Of a DNA stretch of 64,000 nt, positions 42,000-50,450 are shown piece by piece. The notes under the pieces are model-generated. The model saw only the letters and a program-made list of their open reading frames with translations, had not been told where the DNA came from and made no database searches. Both the position numbers and the translations under genes were made by a program. Each line of letters opens with the position of its first letter. The first letter of the stretch is position 1. This DNA is from Escherichia marmotae (GTDB lineage Bacteria > Pseudomonadota > Gammaproteobacteria > Enterobacterales > Enterobacteriaceae). The stretch covers positions 2,294,001 through 2,358,000 of the forward strand of contig NZ_CP025979.1 in NCBI RefSeq assembly GCF_002900365.1, given 5' to 3'.

Positions 42000-42812
42000 A
42001 TGATTTCACGCCGACGTTTTTTACAGGCTGCCACCGCAACGTTAGCCGCAGGCTCAGGTTTCGGCTATATACATTACCTGGAACCCGGCTGGCTTGAATT
42101 AACCCATCAGCACATCGCCTTTTTTAAAGATAAAGCCGCACCGTTCAAAATTCTTTTTCTTGCCGATCTCCATTACTCCCGCTTTGTTCCACTCACCCTG
42201 ATATCAGAAGCCATTGCCCTTGGAGTGGCGCAAAATCCCGATTTGATATTGCTGGGCGGCGACTACGTACTATTTGATATGCCGCTGAATTTTTCGGCGT
42301 TTGGTGGCGTACTATCTCCCCTTGCCGAATGTGCGCCGACATTTGCCTGTTACGGCAACCACGATCGCCCCGTCGGTACGCAAAAGAATCGCTTAATTAG
42401 CGAAGCGCTGAAATCAGCGAGTATCAAGATGTTGTTTAACGAGGCAACGGTTCTCTCCACACAGAATCGACAATTTGAACTGGTTGGCACTGGGGATTTA
42501 TGGGCTGGGCAATGTAACCCTCCCGGCGTAAACGACGCTAATCTGCCACGGCTGGTGCTGGCACATAATCCCGACAGCAAAGAAATCATGCGTGATGCCC
42601 CCTGGGATCTGATGCTGTGCGGTCATACTCATGGCGGGCAGCTACGCGTGCCATTGGTTGGCGAATCTTTTGCACCAGTCGAAGATAAACGCTACGTCAC
42701 CGGGTTAAATGCGTTTGGTGAACGAAAAATCTATACGACACGCGGCGTGGGAAGTTTGTATGGGCTGCGGCTTAACTGCCGTCCGGAAGTGACGATACTG
42801 GAACTGGTGTAG
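42000..42812 (+). CDS. yaeI: Metallophosphoesterase with Tat-type signal
   Basis: Calcineurin-like phosphoesterase of 270 residues. Metal-binding motifs are in order: LADLHYSR, LLGGDYV, YGNHDRP and a late CGHTHGGQLR. The N terminus ISRRRFLQAATATLAAGSGFG looks like a twin-arginine signal, suggesting export. In K-12 a phosphodiesterase activity on bis-pNPP is reported, but the natural substrate is unknown. The start is the ATG at 42000 (an ATG at 41997 is equally possible). From memory it differs from K-12 YaeI at many sites, far more than its neighbours do. Confidence 0.9.
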   Translation: MISRRRFLQAATATLAAGSGFGYIHYLEPGWLELTHQHIAFFKDKAAPFKILFLADLHYSRFVPLTLISEAIALGVAQNPDLILLGGDYVLFDMPLNFSAFGGVLSPLAECAPTFACYGNHDRPVGTQKNRLISEALKSASIKMLFNEATVLSTQNRQFELVGTGDLWAGQCNPPGVNDANLPRLVLAHNPDSKEIMRDAPWDLMLCGHTHGGQLRVPLVGESFAPVEDKRYVTGLNAFGERKIYTTRGVGSLYGLRLNCRPEVTILELV

Positions 42813-42970
42813 AACGTAAAATCTATCGCCAAAATAAAGCAGGTAATTTTTTAATTTTTACGCCATGATAGAAGTCTGGAAAAAGGCTTTCTGCGATCAC
42901 AGTCGAGCCGGGCGGGCCAAGCCAAATGCTAAGATAAGCACAATTTACTGACTCATTTTGAGGTAACGCT

Positions 42971-43357
42971 ATGTACGACAATCTGAAAAGTCTGGGTATT
43001 ACCAATCCTGAAGAAATCGATCGTTACAGCCTCCGGCAGGAAGCCAACAACGATATTCTGAAAATCTATTTCCAGAAAGATAAAGGTGAGTTTTTTGCCA
43101 AGAGCGTGAAGTTTAAATATCCACGTCAGCGCAAAACGGTGGTTGCAGATGGTGTGGGTCAGGGCTATAAAGAAGTTCAGGAGATCAGCCCGAATCTGCG
43201 TTATATCATTGATGAGCTTGATCAAATCTGCCAACGCGATCGTAGCGAAGTGGATCTTAAACGTAAAATTCTCGATGACTTGCGTCACCTGGAGTCAGTG
43301 GTGACCAATAAGATCAGCGAAATTGAGGCGGATCTGGAAAAGCTGACACGCAAATAA
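42971..43357 (+). CDS. yaeH: UPF0325/DUF3461 family protein YaeH
   Basis: Conserved cytoplasmic protein of 128 residues of unknown function. It begins MYDNLKSLGITNPEEIDRYS and is rich in charged residues, with a helical C terminus (RSEVDLKRKILDDLRHLESV). The family is restricted to gamma-proteobacteria and has this fixed length. The ATG follows GAGGTAACGCT. It ends at a hairpin shared with the convergent gene cdaR. Confidence 0.93.
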   Translation: MYDNLKSLGITNPEEIDRYSLRQEANNDILKIYFQKDKGEFFAKSVKFKYPRQRKTVVADGVGQGYKEVQEISPNLRYIIDELDQICQRDRSEVDLKRKILDDLRHLESVVTNKISEIEADLEKLTRK

Positions 43358-43379
43358 TAGTAACTGATGTCATTCTGCG

Positions 43380-43406
43380 AGCCGGGTAAAGTATCACCCG
43401 GCTTTA
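43380..43406. terminator. Bidirectional terminator between yaeH and cdaR
   Basis: AGCCGGGT-AAAGTATC-ACCCGGCTTT, with T residues on the plus side (TTTAATTTTG). It sits between the convergent stops of yaeH and cdaR. Confidence 0.8.
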
Positions 43407-43420
43407 ATTTTGTTATGAAC

Positions 43421-44578
43421 CTACCGCTCTTCATCCAGTTGCAACGCCACATACAGCAACAGCCTGTCATCAAAATTACCCAAATCCAGCCCGGTCAATT
43501 CAGAGATACGGTTGAGACGATACTCCAGCGTATTACGATGGATAAACAACGCCTTTGACGTTGCCAGCGGCTGCACATTATGGCGAAACCACGCCGCCAG
43601 CGTACGCCGTAGCAAACCGTTATTATCCATCGCTTTGAGCCGTGCCAGAGGACGAGCCAGTTCGTTGGCTTGCCAGTCACCGCGCAAACTATCAAGTAAA
43701 ACAGGCAACATCAGATCCTGATAAAAATAGCAGCGATTTTCTGGCATTCGCTGCTTACCGACGACCATCGTCGTTTTCGCCGTGCGATAAGAACGGGCAA
43801 TACTGCCATGACCGGTAAAATAGTTACCCAGCGAAACGCGGAAACGTAACTGACCATACTCTTTCATGCGGGTAATGAGTTGTTCAACTCGCTTACGATG
43901 ATCTTCCGCATCCCAGCGCCCAAACTGATTCAACGCCGGTTTTAGCACCACCATTTCAGTCAGCGAAACAATCGCAACCAGATTATTACGTTCCGGCATA
44001 GTCAGCGCGTTTTGCAGTTGCTGTAATTCCGCCATCGCGCTATCGACGCCAAGCTGACCGCTGTCGACCTCGACAATGGCTACTACGCGGGGTTGATTGA
44101 GATCGATGCCCAACCTCTGCGCCCATTCGGTTAATGCTGGCGTACTCTCCTCAGCCTGAATCAGATGCATCACCAGCTCTTCACGCAGTCGGCTATCCTG
44201 CGCCAGCAGGTGCATCAACCGTGACTGTTCCAGCATCATTTCTGCCGTCATACAGACCAGCTCGCCATATTTACGCAAATGCTCCGGTTCACCGGTCAGT
44301 CCGATCACGCCGACAATTTCGCCCTCAAGCCGTAACGGTAGATTGATCCCCTGTCGCACACCATGCAGATGGCGCGCCACGGCATCATCAATATCGACTA
44401 CTCGCCCCTGCGAAAGTACCAGCAATGCACCTTCGTGCAATTCACCAATACGCTCACGATCGCCGCTGCCGATAATTCGCCCGCGAGCATCCATTACGTT
44501 GATATTGGTATCGATAATGCGCATAGTGCGCGCCACGATATCCTGCGCCATTTTGGTATCAAGATGCCAGCCAGCCAT
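43421..44578 (-). CDS. cdaR: Sugar diacid regulator CdaR
   Basis: Transcription activator of 385 residues for uptake and use of D-galactarate, D-glucarate and D-glycerate. An N-terminal sugar-diacid-recognition domain (AQDIVARTMRIIDTNINVMD) is followed by a GGDEF-like linker region. A C-terminal PucR-type helix-turn-helix is seen in SKALFIHRNTLEYRLNRISELTG. The start at 44578 (MAGWHLDTK) follows GGAGGGCTT. The DNA upstream is changed: the group II intron lies about 110 nt before it. The coding frame itself is intact. Confidence 0.96.
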   Translation of the reverse strand: MAGWHLDTKMAQDIVARTMRIIDTNINVMDARGRIIGSGDRERIGELHEGALLVLSQGRVVDIDDAVARHLHGVRQGINLPLRLEGEIVGVIGLTGEPEHLRKYGELVCMTAEMMLEQSRLMHLLAQDSRLREELVMHLIQAEESTPALTEWAQRLGIDLNQPRVVAIVEVDSGQLGVDSAMAELQQLQNALTMPERNNLVAIVSLTEMVVLKPALNQFGRWDAEDHRKRVEQLITRMKEYGQLRFRVSLGNYFTGHGSIARSYRTAKTTMVVGKQRMPENRCYFYQDLMLPVLLDSLRGDWQANELARPLARLKAMDNNGLLRRTLAAWFRHNVQPLATSKALFIHRNTLEYRLNRISELTGLDLGNFDDRLLLYVALQLDEER

Positions 44579-44690
44579 AAGCCCTCCGTTGAGCACGGTT
44601 TAGCATAAGGAAGTACGCAACGCACAGCATTGTGCAAATGCACAAAGGACAATGCAGAAATATGGAGTTGTGGAGGGAGTCACAAATTGA

Positions 44691-46554
44691 ATCGGGATAG
44701 GAGCTGATCTCACGATCAGCTTCCTCCCACACCACCGTACGTACGGGGCCGTATACGGCGGTTCGGTTATGTTGATCGTCGCCTGCCTATACTTCTGGCA
44801 GGCCCAGTCTGGAGAACAGCTTATTGGGGAGTGCTATATTCAGTGCCGGACTACAGCTTATCCGCCACTCTTTATGGCAGCTTCCTGCTGTTTGCGCCGC
44901 AAGGTCCTTGCTTACACCTCGACTGCGCAACTCCCTGAAGCGGTTGCGGCCCGTTTTCCACTGTTTCCAGAGTATGCTTCGCAGCCTGCGCCTTATCCAT
45001 CCGTTCAGCTCTCGCATCAGCGATGGCCTCTGGTTCAGCCCGTAGTAACTTTTCCAGCCCGTCAGATATCGTCTTAGCGGCTGAGTTAGCTGTTCAAGGC
45101 TTCTCCCTGTGTTGCGTCCGGTCAGTGCTCTTATCCGCATTTTGAACCGTTTTATCGACTCCGGCGATACCACGCACCATACCTTCCGCCCCCTTATGAA
45201 GCTGTATCCAAGGAACTTGCGCGTTTCAGGGCGTGCTACAGCACTCTTCTTCGCGTTGACCTTCAGCTTCAGTTTATGGCTCAGCCAGTGCGTCAACCCC
45301 GCCATGATCCGGTTGCCTGCCCGTTCGCTTTTCACGTAGACATTACAGTCGTCTGCGTACCGCACGAACTTCAGACCACGTTTCTCCAGTTCCTTGTCGA
45401 GGTCGTCAAGCAGCAGGTTCGATAGCAGCGGCGACAGTGGGCCGCCCTGCGGCGTTCCTTCTGTCACCGGCCTTACCAGACCTGCGTCCATCACCCCTGC
45501 ATTCAGGAACCTGCGGATAAGTGACAACACCCGTTTATCCGATACTCGTTTCTCTATCCGGCTCATCAGCACATCGTGATTTACCCGGTCGAAGAACTTC
45601 TCCAGATCGAGGTCGACCACCCAGTGATACCCGGCCCCGATATGTTCCCGGGCTTGTATCACTGCCTGGTGGGCCGAACGACCGGGACGGAACCCGTAGC
45701 TGTTGTCGCTGAACGAGCTATCCCACTGTGCCTGCAATACCTGCATCATCGCCTGCTGGATGAAGCGATCCACCACCGTCGGGATGCCCAGCAGACGTTC
45801 GCCGCCGCCGGGCTTCGGTATGGACACTCTTCTCACAGGAGATGGGCGGTATCTGCCGGACAGCAGTTGCGCTTTCAGCTCTGGCCAGTGGTGCCTCAGG
45901 TAGTCCGGCAGTTCGCTTACGCGCATACCATCGACTCCCGCTGCACCTTTGTTGGCTTTAACTCTTTTCAGGGCTTGCCTGAGATTGACTGGTTCACAAA
46001 TGGCTTCCATCAGCCACACTGTTGACGACGGACTTTCTCTGTTCGTCGGTGCCTGCACGGTTTCAGCCCCCGGAAGGGCGGCGTTCGGGGCTTCACCCCG
46101 TTCCCCGGCCTCAGGGTCGCGATGCGTTTTCTGCTGCATGACCGTTCAGAACCTCCGTTGATACTCGTCACTCATTACCGTTCGGGCCTTCGGGTGTCAT
46201 GCCCTACTATGCCCTCTGCTGACTCCTGTCCGCCGGTCAGCGCCCCTTACGGTACGCTCAGTTCTGGATACAGAACGACGGACAGGCCTCCCGGGGTAAG
46301 TTCAGCCGCCTTCACCACACACCTGTCCGATTTACCACCCCGGTTCTTGATGGTTATGGCCTTCGCAATTCTTTGCTTGCTCCGCCAACCGGGTAGGCCT
46401 CGTATCGGATTTCTGTTCGTCAGGTCATGGATTTGCTTCACGCTTCCTTCAGACCCCGCCTCACGACGACGCCCTTGCGCTTCGCTAGTCCTTCGCCACC
46501 ATCAGGCTGGACAGGGGACTTTCACCCCCGAGCTGCTGAACATGCCCGGCACAC
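44691..46554 (-). mobile_element. Complete group II intron (class IIC-like) behind the degP terminator
   Basis: A retroelement of about 1,864 nt on the minus strand. The 5' end at 46554 reads GTGTGCCGGGC, matching the GUGYG rule. The 3' part carries a domain V-like hairpin (about 44721-44762, ACCGCCGTATACGG / CCGTACGTACGGTGGT) and a domain VI-like stem (AGCTGATC-GTGA-GATCAGCT, 44702-44721), ending near CCCGAT at 44691. The 3' edge may be off by a few bases. Inside is an intact reverse transcriptase without endonuclease domain. It begins 6 nt after the degP terminator stem, in the same orientation, the usual target of class IIC introns. Confidence 0.88.
44787..46139 (-). CDS. ltrA: Group II intron reverse transcriptase/maturase
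   Basis: Intron-encoded protein of 450 residues that helps splicing and copies the intron into DNA. RT blocks are clear: KANKGAAGVDG near 61-71, SYGFRPGRSAHQA near 147-159, the acidic VDLDLEKFFD at 174-183, TPQGGPLSPLLSN at 229-241 and catalytic YADD at 261-264. The maturase X domain (YLTGWKSYYGLNQRPS) and the tail HKEWRISCSPALNIAL follow. No HNH endonuclease motif is present, so mobility probably uses nicked or single-stranded DNA. The frame is intact, so the intron could be active. LtrA is used as a family symbol only. Confidence 0.93.
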   Translation of the reverse strand: MQQKTHRDPEAGERGEAPNAALPGAETVQAPTNRESPSSTVWLMEAICEPVNLRQALKRVKANKGAAGVDGMRVSELPDYLRHHWPELKAQLLSGRYRPSPVRRVSIPKPGGGERLLGIPTVVDRFIQQAMMQVLQAQWDSSFSDNSYGFRPGRSAHQAVIQAREHIGAGYHWVVDLDLEKFFDRVNHDVLMSRIEKRVSDKRVLSLIRRFLNAGVMDAGLVRPVTEGTPQGGPLSPLLSNLLLDDLDKELEKRGLKFVRYADDCNVYVKSERAGNRIMAGLTHWLSHKLKLKVNAKKSAVARPETRKFLGYSFIRGRKVWCVVSPESIKRFKMRIRALTGRNTGRSLEQLTQPLRRYLTGWKSYYGLNQRPSLMRELNGWIRRRLRSILWKQWKTGRNRFRELRSRGVSKDLAAQTAGSCHKEWRISCSPALNIALPNKLFSRLGLPEV

Positions 46555-46560
46555 AAAGAG

Positions 46561-46588
46561 AACCCCTTCCCGTTTGCAGGAAGGGGTT
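46561..46588 (-). terminator. degP terminator, used as intron target
   Basis: On the minus strand AACCCCTTCC-TGCAAAC-GGGAAGGGGTT forms a strong stem 9 nt behind the degP stop, followed by CTCTTT and then the intron. The usual T tract is thus broken after six bases by the insertion. Confidence 0.88.
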
Positions 46589-46596
46589 GAGGGAGA

Positions 46597-48021
46597 TTAC
46601 TGCATTAACAGGTAGATGGTGCTGTCGCCGCGCTGAATGTTCAGTGCCAGAACAGACGGTTTGCTGTCGAGAACTTTACGCAGTTCAGCAATATTTTTCA
46701 CTGCCTGCTGGTTCGCGCCAATAATCACATCACCTTTTTTCAGGCCGATCTGTGCAGCCGGAGTGCCCGTTTTCACGTTGTTCACTACCACGCCCTGATC
46801 TTTGCCTTTGTTGCTCATCTCTGCGCCTTCAATACCGTTGAAGATGGAGCTGGAATCAACCTGATTCTGGCTGCTCTGCTGCAGTTCCAGGTTCACGTTA
46901 ACCTGCTTACCATCGCGCAGTAAGCCCAGGGTCAGTTTGCTACCCACCGGCATGGTGCCAACCTGGGCACGCAGCGCGGCAAAGCTGCTGATCGGTTTAC
47001 CGTTCAGTGAGGTGATCACATCACCCGCTTTAATGCCAGCTTTCGCAGCGGAAGAGTTCGGCAGAACCTGACTTACGAAAGCACCGCGCTGGGCGTCAAC
47101 TTTCATTGCTTTCGCCAGTTCAGAGTTCAGCTCGGTTCCCATAATGCCCAGCTCGCCGCGTTTCACCTGGCCGAATTCCACCATCTGCGAGGTCAGGTTT
47201 TTCACCATGTTACTCGGGATAGCAAAACCGATACCGATGTTACCGCCGTCCGGCGCGAGGATCGCGGTGTTAATGCCGATCAGTTCGCCGTTCAGGTTAA
47301 CCAGCGCGCCACCGGAGTTACCGCGGTTGATTGCGGCATCGGTCTGGATGAAGTTTTCGTAGTTTTCGGCGTTCAGGCCGCTACGTCCCAGTGCAGAGAC
47401 GATACCGGAAGTTACCGTCTCGCCCAGACCGAACGGGTTGCCGATTGCTACGGTGTAATCACCTACACGCAGCGCATCGGAATCCGCCATCTTAATTGCA
47501 GTCAGGTTTTTCGGATTCTGGATCTGGATCAGCGCGATATCAGAGCGCGGATCTTTGCCAACCATCTTCGCGTCGAACTTACGGCCATCGCTCAGTTGAA
47601 CTTTAATGACCGTCGCGTTATCAACAACGTGGTTGTTGGTAACAACATAGCCTTTATCGGCATCAATGATGACACCGGAACCCAGCGCCATGAATTTTTG
47701 TTGCTGACCGCCGCCGTTACCGCCCTGGCCACCCTGGCAGAACGGAGAACTCTGGAACGGAGAACCGTCCTGGCAGAACGGAGAATCATCACCGAAGAAC
47801 TGCTGGAAATTACGCGGCATACGCGGCGTATTAACAGTTGTGCTACCTTCTACGTTAATGCTGACCACTGAAGGCATCACCTTTTCGAGCATCGGTGCAA
47901 GGCTTGGCATCTGCTGGGCTGTCGTTGCTGAAGAAGTCTCAGCCGCCGTTGCAGAGAGCGGAGATAACGCCAAACCTAAACTCAGAGCCAGTGCACTCAG
48001 TGCTAATGTGGTTTTTTTCAT
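46597..48021 (-). CDS. degP: Periplasmic serine protease and chaperone DegP
   Basis: HtrA-family quality-control protease of 474 residues that degrades or shelters misfolded envelope proteins in cage-like oligomers. A 26-residue signal peptide ends at LSATA before AETSS. The catalytic triad is His131 (TNNHVVDN), Asp161 (SDIALIQI) and Ser236 (RGNSGGALV) in precursor numbering. Two PDZ domains follow (from about 280 and 390). A sigma-E promoter is visible upstream. The coding region is intact; only the DNA just after its terminator is altered. Confidence 0.98.
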   Translation of the reverse strand: MKKTTLALSALALSLGLALSPLSATAAETSSATTAQQMPSLAPMLEKVMPSVVSINVEGSTTVNTPRMPRNFQQFFGDDSPFCQDGSPFQSSPFCQGGQGGNGGGQQQKFMALGSGVIIDADKGYVVTNNHVVDNATVIKVQLSDGRKFDAKMVGKDPRSDIALIQIQNPKNLTAIKMADSDALRVGDYTVAIGNPFGLGETVTSGIVSALGRSGLNAENYENFIQTDAAINRGNSGGALVNLNGELIGINTAILAPDGGNIGIGFAIPSNMVKNLTSQMVEFGQVKRGELGIMGTELNSELAKAMKVDAQRGAFVSQVLPNSSAAKAGIKAGDVITSLNGKPISSFAALRAQVGTMPVGSKLTLGLLRDGKQVNVNLELQQSSQNQVDSSSIFNGIEGAEMSNKGKDQGVVVNNVKTGTPAAQIGLKKGDVIIGANQQAVKNIAELRKVLDSKPSVLALNIQRGDSTIYLLMQ

Positions 48022-48066
48022 GTATTTCAGTCTCGATTAACAGATAACGCAAAATTGCTGTGTTCT

Positions 48067-48140
48067 TCAGATTCGTTTTATAGCGCGAAGTTCCGAACTA
48101 AAGTTTCTGCAAAAAGTAAAAATTTATTGTCCGTCTTTAC
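48067..48140 (-). promoter_or_regulatory. Sigma-E promoter and probable CpxR site of degP
   Basis: On the minus strand, -35 GGAACTT (48088-48094), a 16-bp spacer and -10 TCTGA (48067-48071) match the extracytoplasmic stress sigma factor consensus. Upstream, GTAAAGACGGACAATAAA (48123-48140) resembles the CpxR box described for degP. Together they tie degP to both envelope stress pathways, whose inputs RseP and NlpE are also in this window. Confidence 0.82.
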
Positions 48141-48150
48141 AAAAGCCTGG

Positions 48151-49668
48151 TTATTGTTCTACAGCCATCAGACGCCGGTATTCATCCCACGCATAGAGGT
48201 CTGTCATACCGCTGATATAATCCTGTATCAGGCGGCAGCGATAATAATATTCCCATAGAGGAAATTCAGGAGAATCTGATGATAATTTACTGACGGCCTC
48301 GACATAGGCCAGCCGATGGCGCGTGGAGAGCTTGTGGAATAAGCGCGATTCAATCGGAAAGCGTTTCACCCGTTCTTTTTCTACCAGTTCAGTAAAGTCT
48401 GATAACGACAGACTTAATAAAGGACGATAAATCTCTAATAACCCACTAATCACCCGGTAGCCCTGTAATTCAAGCTGCTCGACATCTGGATGGCTAAATA
48501 CATGTTTTACGGCGACATTTTTATATAACTTCAGAAGATCGCTACATTCACTGGCATCTTCCAACAGCGCATGATTAAACGTTCCGGCAAAAATCGTCGG
48601 TAAATTATCAATAAATCGTTGTGCCGCATAAGGCACCAGTTTATTGAGAGTATTAACCCGTAAATACATAAAAAACTGATCTTCCGTGCTGCGACTTAAG
48701 CTATTTGAGCGTGATTTTTCCCAGGCATTTTCTACTACCTGTGCAAACAGCGAACCTTTCTCATGCTGACCCCATGCCTCGTGGAGATGATGATAAAGCT
48801 GTTCAACGGTAAATATTCTTTTCTCAACCGCATCTTCAAGATCAGCCACACAATAAGAGATATCGTCGGCAGCTTCCATAATCCACGTTAATGGAAAACG
48901 ACTGTAAAGAGCCAAATTAAGTTCTTTACGCAAACGGGAAATATAGACTTCTTCGGAAAGATAATAGCCCGGCTTTTTCATTAAATAGTTATGCGTCTCA
49001 GGCGTATCACCACGCCACCACGCCGGACGGGTATATTTTAAAATACCGCCAACCTGCGCCCAGGTGAGATTCATCCGCATCAATGTATGCACCAGGCGAA
49101 TCCCCTGCGCATTGCCTTCAAAATGACATAAATCCTGACGAATTTTGCGCCGCAATTCATTGAGCTGTTCCTCTCCTTCCCTTAATCGCAACGTTGCCAC
49201 ACGACAGCGATCATCGGTCAGCGGCTGACTTTCGGCATCCCCCGGGTACAAACGCTGGCGAAACCAGTCATTAATCGCCGCTTCGCCAAAATGACCAAAC
49301 GGCGGGTTACCGATATCGTGCATCAGGCATGACATCTCGACAATGCTTTCAAAGGGGCCGGTCAGCTCGTCCAGACCATACTCCTCCAACAATTTAAGCT
49401 CTTTCAGACGACTTAATATCTCTTTGGCGATATAGCGCCCTACCTGCTGCACTTCCATAGAGTGGGTAAGACGCGTGCGCACGGCGGCATTACGCTCAAG
49501 TGGGAAGACCTGGGTCTTTTGTTGCAGACGGCGAATTGCCGGGGAGTTGATAATACGTCCCCGATCGCTTTCAAAGATCCGCAGGATCTCATGCTCGGTT
49601 TTAATACCCTGCGGTGAACGATAACGACGATGCCAGTTTATTTTTTTTCGGAAATCAATCTGTGTCAT
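48151..49668 (-). CDS. dgt: dGTP triphosphohydrolase
   Basis: HD-superfamily enzyme of 505 residues that splits dGTP to deoxyguanosine and triphosphate, affecting dNTP balance and resistance to phage DNA synthesis. The metal site is seen in TRLTHSMEVQQVGR, the CLMHDIGNPPFGHFGE stretch and the late ADDISYCVADLEDA. It forms hexamers activated by single-stranded DNA. It is divergent from mtn and lies 129 nt upstream of degP. Confidence 0.97.
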   Translation of the reverse strand: MTQIDFRKKINWHRRYRSPQGIKTEHEILRIFESDRGRIINSPAIRRLQQKTQVFPLERNAAVRTRLTHSMEVQQVGRYIAKEILSRLKELKLLEEYGLDELTGPFESIVEMSCLMHDIGNPPFGHFGEAAINDWFRQRLYPGDAESQPLTDDRCRVATLRLREGEEQLNELRRKIRQDLCHFEGNAQGIRLVHTLMRMNLTWAQVGGILKYTRPAWWRGDTPETHNYLMKKPGYYLSEEVYISRLRKELNLALYSRFPLTWIMEAADDISYCVADLEDAVEKRIFTVEQLYHHLHEAWGQHEKGSLFAQVVENAWEKSRSNSLSRSTEDQFFMYLRVNTLNKLVPYAAQRFIDNLPTIFAGTFNHALLEDASECSDLLKLYKNVAVKHVFSHPDVEQLELQGYRVISGLLEIYRPLLSLSLSDFTELVEKERVKRFPIESRLFHKLSTRHRLAYVEAVSKLSSDSPEFPLWEYYYRCRLIQDYISGMTDLYAWDEYRRLMAVEQ

Positions 49669-49751
49669 GTCCTCTCCCGCGTGAGAAATACGCTTCCCCT
49701 TAAGCGCATGATAAACTATGCCCTCAAATCGGGCTTATCGCGAGTAAATCT

Positions 49752-50450
49752 ATGAAAATCGGCATCATTGGTGCAATGGAAGAAGAAGTTACGCTGCTGC
49801 GTGACAAAATCGAAAACCGTCAAACTCTCCGCCTGGGTGGCTGTGAAATCTACACGGGTCAACTGAACGGAACCGAGGTTGCGCTTCTGAAATCGGGTAT
49901 CGGTAAAGTCGCTGCGGCGCTGGGTGCGACTCTACTGCTGGAGCACTGCAAGCCAGATGTGATTATTAACACCGGTTCTGCGGGGGGGCTGGCATCAACG
50001 CTGAAAGTAGGCGATATCGTTGTCTCTGACGAAACACGTTATCACGACGCCGACGTGACGGCATTTGGCTACGAATACGGTCAGCTACCTGGCTGCCCGG
50101 CAGGCTTCAAAGCTGATGATAAATTGATCGCGGCTGCCGAGTCCTGCATTGCCGAACTGAATCTTAACGCCGTGCGCGGTCTGATTGTCAGTGGTGACGC
50201 TTTCATCAACGGCTCCGTTGCTCTGGCGAAAATCCGTCACAACTTCCCGCAAGCCATTGCGGTAGAGATGGAAGCGACGGCTATCGCTCATGTCTGCCAC
50301 AATTTTAACGTACCGTTTGTGGTGGTACGCGCCATCTCTGACGTGGCCGATCAGCAGTCTCATCTCAGCTTCGACGAATTTCTGGCCGTTGCAGCCAAAC
50401 AGTCCAGCCTGATGGTTGAGTCACTGGTGCAGAAACTGACTCATGGCTAA
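49752..50450 (+). CDS. mtn: 5'-methylthioadenosine/S-adenosylhomocysteine nucleosidase
   Basis: Also called MtnN or Pfs; 232 residues. It removes adenine from methylthioadenosine, S-adenosylhomocysteine and 5'-deoxyadenosine, relieving product inhibition of SAM-dependent enzymes and feeding the AI-2 route. The start MKIGIIGAMEEEV carries the catalytic Glu12, and the late VVRAISDVADQQ carries the catalytic Asp197. The stop overlaps btuF by 8 nt, pointing to a mtn-btuF-yadS operon. Confidence 0.97.
   Translation: MKIGIIGAMEEEVTLLRDKIENRQTLRLGGCEIYTGQLNGTEVALLKSGIGKVAAALGATLLLEHCKPDVIINTGSAGGLASTLKVGDIVVSDETRYHDADVTAFGYEYGQLPGCPAGFKADDKLIAAAESCIAELNLNAVRGLIVSGDAFINGSVALAKIRHNFPQAIAVEMEATAIAHVCHNFNVPFVVVRAISDVADQQSHLSFDEFLAVAAKQSSLMVESLVQKLTHG

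Noticed and set aside
45576..46025. Plus-strand frames inside the group II intron
   Set aside because: They lie opposite the reverse transcriptase gene, and the RT motifs show clearly that the minus strand is coding.
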